Below, one piece after another: positions 6,722 through 8,548 of a DNA stretch of 8,548 nt. Source of the DNA: Fimbriimonadaceae bacterium (GTDB lineage Bacteria; Armatimonadota; Fimbriimonadia; Fimbriimonadales; Fimbriimonadaceae); assembly GCA_020851885.1 (NCBI GenBank), contig JADZBW010000340.1, forward strand, positions 1 through 8,548, given 5' to 3'. The notes beneath the pieces were generated by a model that was given only the letters and a program-made list of their open reading frames with translations, had not been told where the DNA came from and made no database searches. Both the position numbers and the translations under genes were made by a program. Each line of letters opens with the position of its first letter. The stretch's first letter is position 1.

Positions 6722-8548
6722 TCAGCCACCGAAGTTGAAATTAAGTTCCAAGTCGAAGCCATTCGATCGGTAGGCGCCTCCCGAGATCGAATTATCCTGA
6801 TTGCTGACTCGACGCCACTTGTAACTGCCTACCAAGGAAACGTTCCGGTAGATCTGGTGCTCGTAGAACGCGCCGACGTAATTGTCGGTCTGAGGCAAAT
6901 AGCCGGACGTTTTGCCGACCGAAAATTGGAAGCCGGTGTTGGATCGTCGGTTGATCTTGTAACGCAAATAGCCGTCCATTCCAAAGCTATCTTGCGCAAA
7001 ATCGGTCGTCTTTCCGGACACCAGACTGGTTACGCCGAGGCGATAGGACCAGGGGCCTTTCGGACTGCCCATCACCGCGAAATCGACCGATGTCGAGTCG
7101 GTGTCCGTGTCGAGATCGACGAATCGAGTTCCCGCTCGATCAAGGCTGGTCGAAATCAAGGTGTTGTTGCCAAGATCCCAGGTAACTCCAAGCCCATAGG
7201 CAGTGGTTTCGGCGTTGTAGCTATAGAGGCCGTTGGAGCGCGACTGGTAGAAACGGCCGTTCAAGGTCGCCCGGCTTCCTAATCTGTAGTTGGGAGTGAA
7301 CTGGAGAAGCCGATAGTCCGAAGCGCCATAGGAAACTGGACTTCCAACGCCGCCCGAACTGAAGCCATTGCCGCCGTATCCAATTCCCGTGCCATTCTGG
7401 AAGGTACCGAGCGAAGCCAGGGAGCCGCTGTTGCTATCGGTGTAGGAGGCCTCGAAGTCGAACGGGCCAGATGCCGGGCGATAGCTGGTCGAGAGCGTGT
7501 AATCTCTGCCAGCCCCTGATTTCCCGAGGGTCTTCGTTGAAGTGAGGCTCGCTCGGGTCCCAAAGAACCAACCACCGTTCGTTGAATAGTCGGCGGTCAA
7601 TCGGATTGCATCCAAGGAAAGGTCTCCCACCTCGGTGGCATTCGAGAGAGTCACCGGACCTCGTCCCTGTTGATGCTCCAAGCCAAGCCTCGTATTGAGT
7701 CGCCCAAAGGACTTCGATGCCGATAGTGATGTGGTATCGATCTTCGTATCGTTGCCCGAGTATTGGGATTGGGTTCGGTTGTGATCGAGCGACCATTTCA
7801 CGCCATTGCCTTGCGGCGTATAGCTGATGAAGGCATGCTGATTGGCAAATCGGGATTCTCTGATCGTGATCGTGTTGTTGGCATTGACGGTGCGGAAGGC
7901 GATATCGCTCTTGTTGGCGCTAAGTCCCCAAGCCCAGTCCTTCTTCATGTAGTCGACGGCCAACTCAACGCCCTTCTCATTGCGGTTGAAGCCCCGGCTC
8001 TCGACGCTCACATAGCCGTTTGGCACGTCTTTCCAGCTTCCGCGCAGCTTCAAGTCCCCAAGCTGATACTCGCCCTTCAGCCCGCGAGCAGTGCCGCTCA
8101 GCGGCGTTAGGTCGTTCTTCAATTCGCCGGACGCCTGACTGTAATGAAGAAAGCCGCGCTTGCCACCCAAAGGCAAACGATAATCGAAGCCGATCACCCG
8201 CCGATCGCCATCGATCGTCTGGACTGGCTTCGGAGTGTAGGTGAAGGTCACTTCCTGGTTCGACGGAATCGAGCGGAAGAAGTACACGATCGCGTAAATG
8301 GTGGTTCCCTGATTGTCCTGGGCGAAGGTGTAGTCGACTCCCAAGGTCTGCAGGATTCCGTTGACCTTCACGATGATGGGGCGCGAGGAAATCGGCTCGA
8401 ACTCCAGGGTGTAAGCCGTATTTGCCGGAAGCCCCTGCCACTTATCCACATAAGTCTTGAGGCCGACGCTTCCGCCCGATCTCTGCTCCATCGCGGTCAG
8501 CCCGATCTTGCCTATCTTCCCCATGTCGTAGCTGAGCCCAGCGCCCTG
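6722..8548 (-). CDS. Large outer-membrane beta-barrel protein, N-terminus outside window
   Basis: About 608 C-terminal residues are visible. The frame is open through the right edge, and the ATG at 8522-8524 is unlikely to be the true start because no signal peptide follows it. Counting from the edge, residues ~27-108 form a beta-rich module with VNGILQTLGVDYTF and EVTFTYTP, a pattern seen in Ig-like modules of surface and tail-fibre proteins. From ~115 onward the sequence alternates polar and hydrophobic residues in many ~10-residue strands separated by Gly/Asn/Ser/Asp turns, as in transmembrane beta-barrels. It closes with NGFDLELNFNF, which resembles a C-terminal beta-signal, although the final aromatic is followed by Gly-Gly. 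A Gly/Ser-rich loop is at ~386-412 and an acidic DLDTDTDS turn at ~478-485. No cysteines or plug-domain motifs are visible. I cannot name a family; porin-like, adhesin or secretion-related roles are all open. The gene converges on priA. Confidence 0.8.
   Translation of the reverse strand, partial: QGAGLSYDMGKIGKIGLTAMEQRSGGSVGLKTYVDKWQGLPANTAYTLEFEPISSRPIIVKVNGILQTLGVDYTFAQDNQGTTIYAIVYFFRSIPSNQEVTFTYTPKPVQTIDGDRRVIGFDYRLPLGGKRGFLHYSQASGELKNDLTPLSGTARGLKGEYQLGDLKLRGSWKDVPNGYVSVESRGFNRNEKGVELAVDYMKKDWAWGLSANKSDIAFRTVNANNTITIRESRFANQHAFISYTPQGNGVKWSLDHNRTQSQYSGNDTKIDTTSLSASKSFGRLNTRLGLEHQQGRGPVTLSNATEVGDLSLDAIRLTADYSTNGGWFFGTRASLTSTKTLGKSGAGRDYTLSTSYRPASGPFDFEASYTDSNSGSLASLGTFQNGTGIGYGGNGFSSGGVGSPVSYGASDYRLLQFTPNYRLGSRATLNGRFYQSRSNGLYSYNAETTAYGLGVTWDLGNNTLISTSLDRAGTRFVDLDTDTDSTSVDFAVMGSPKGPWSYRLGVTSLVSGKTTDFAQDSFGMDGYLRYKINRRSNTGFQFSVGKTSGYLPQTDNYVGAFYEHQIYRNVSLVGSYKWRRVSNQDNSISGGAYRSNGFDLELNFNFGG

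Noticed and set aside
6857..7282. Plus-strand open frame inside the outer-membrane gene
   Set aside because: The minus-strand frame is continuous for about 608 codons with a regular beta-strand pattern. The plus-strand translation has no recognisable family and no ribosome-binding site.
1..8548. Mobile elements, CRISPR arrays, tRNA or rRNA genes, prophage genes
   Set aside because: No transposase or integrase motifs, no regularly spaced direct repeats and no tRNA-like cloverleaf were seen on either strand, and coding sequence fills nearly the whole window.

Overview
The window is GC-rich chromosomal DNA and almost entirely coding. Five plus-strand reading frames run from the left edge to about position 6718. 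One minus-strand gene enters from the right edge and converges on them. The minus-strand gene encodes an outer-membrane-type beta-barrel, so the source is a diderm bacterium. The small MerR protein, the TPR-flanked glycosyltransferase, the mostly weak Shine-Dalgarno sequences and the general codon style would fit a deep-branching diderm such as Armatimonadota (Fimbriimonadia-like). That placement is an impression only; no marker gene here settles it.

Layout: (1) 1-209, the C-terminal end of an unrecognised helical protein cut by the window edge. (2) 210-403, a short non-coding leader with small inverted repeats, a 10-bp palindrome and an AGGAG ribosome-binding site. (3) 404-679, a minimal MerR-type DNA-binding protein. 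(4) 669-2744, a family-2 glycosyltransferase embedded between TPR segments. (5) 2784-4202, a polytopic GT-C (family 39/ArnT/PMT-like) glycosyltransferase. (6) 4235-6718, the primosomal helicase PriA. (7) 6722-8548 on the minus strand, the C-terminal ~608 residues of a large outer-membrane beta-barrel protein preceded by an Ig-like module.

Genes 3 to 6 are head to tail with junctions of -11, +39 and +32 bp and can be read as one transcription unit. In this picture a small regulator heads a unit with a cytoplasmic glycosyltransferase and a membrane glycosyltransferase that probably uses a lipid-linked sugar. The housekeeping replication-restart helicase rides at the end. Which acceptor is glycosylated is not visible. 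PriA and the outer-membrane gene converge with only 3 bp between their stop codons.

I see no insertion sequence, CRISPR array, tRNA, rRNA or phage gene. Most of the window is recognisable families in an ordinary arrangement. The less ordinary points are the domainless MerR protein overlapping the glycosyltransferase gene, the palindrome in its leader, the TPR-GT2/GT39 pairing, and the unassigned outer-membrane protein.
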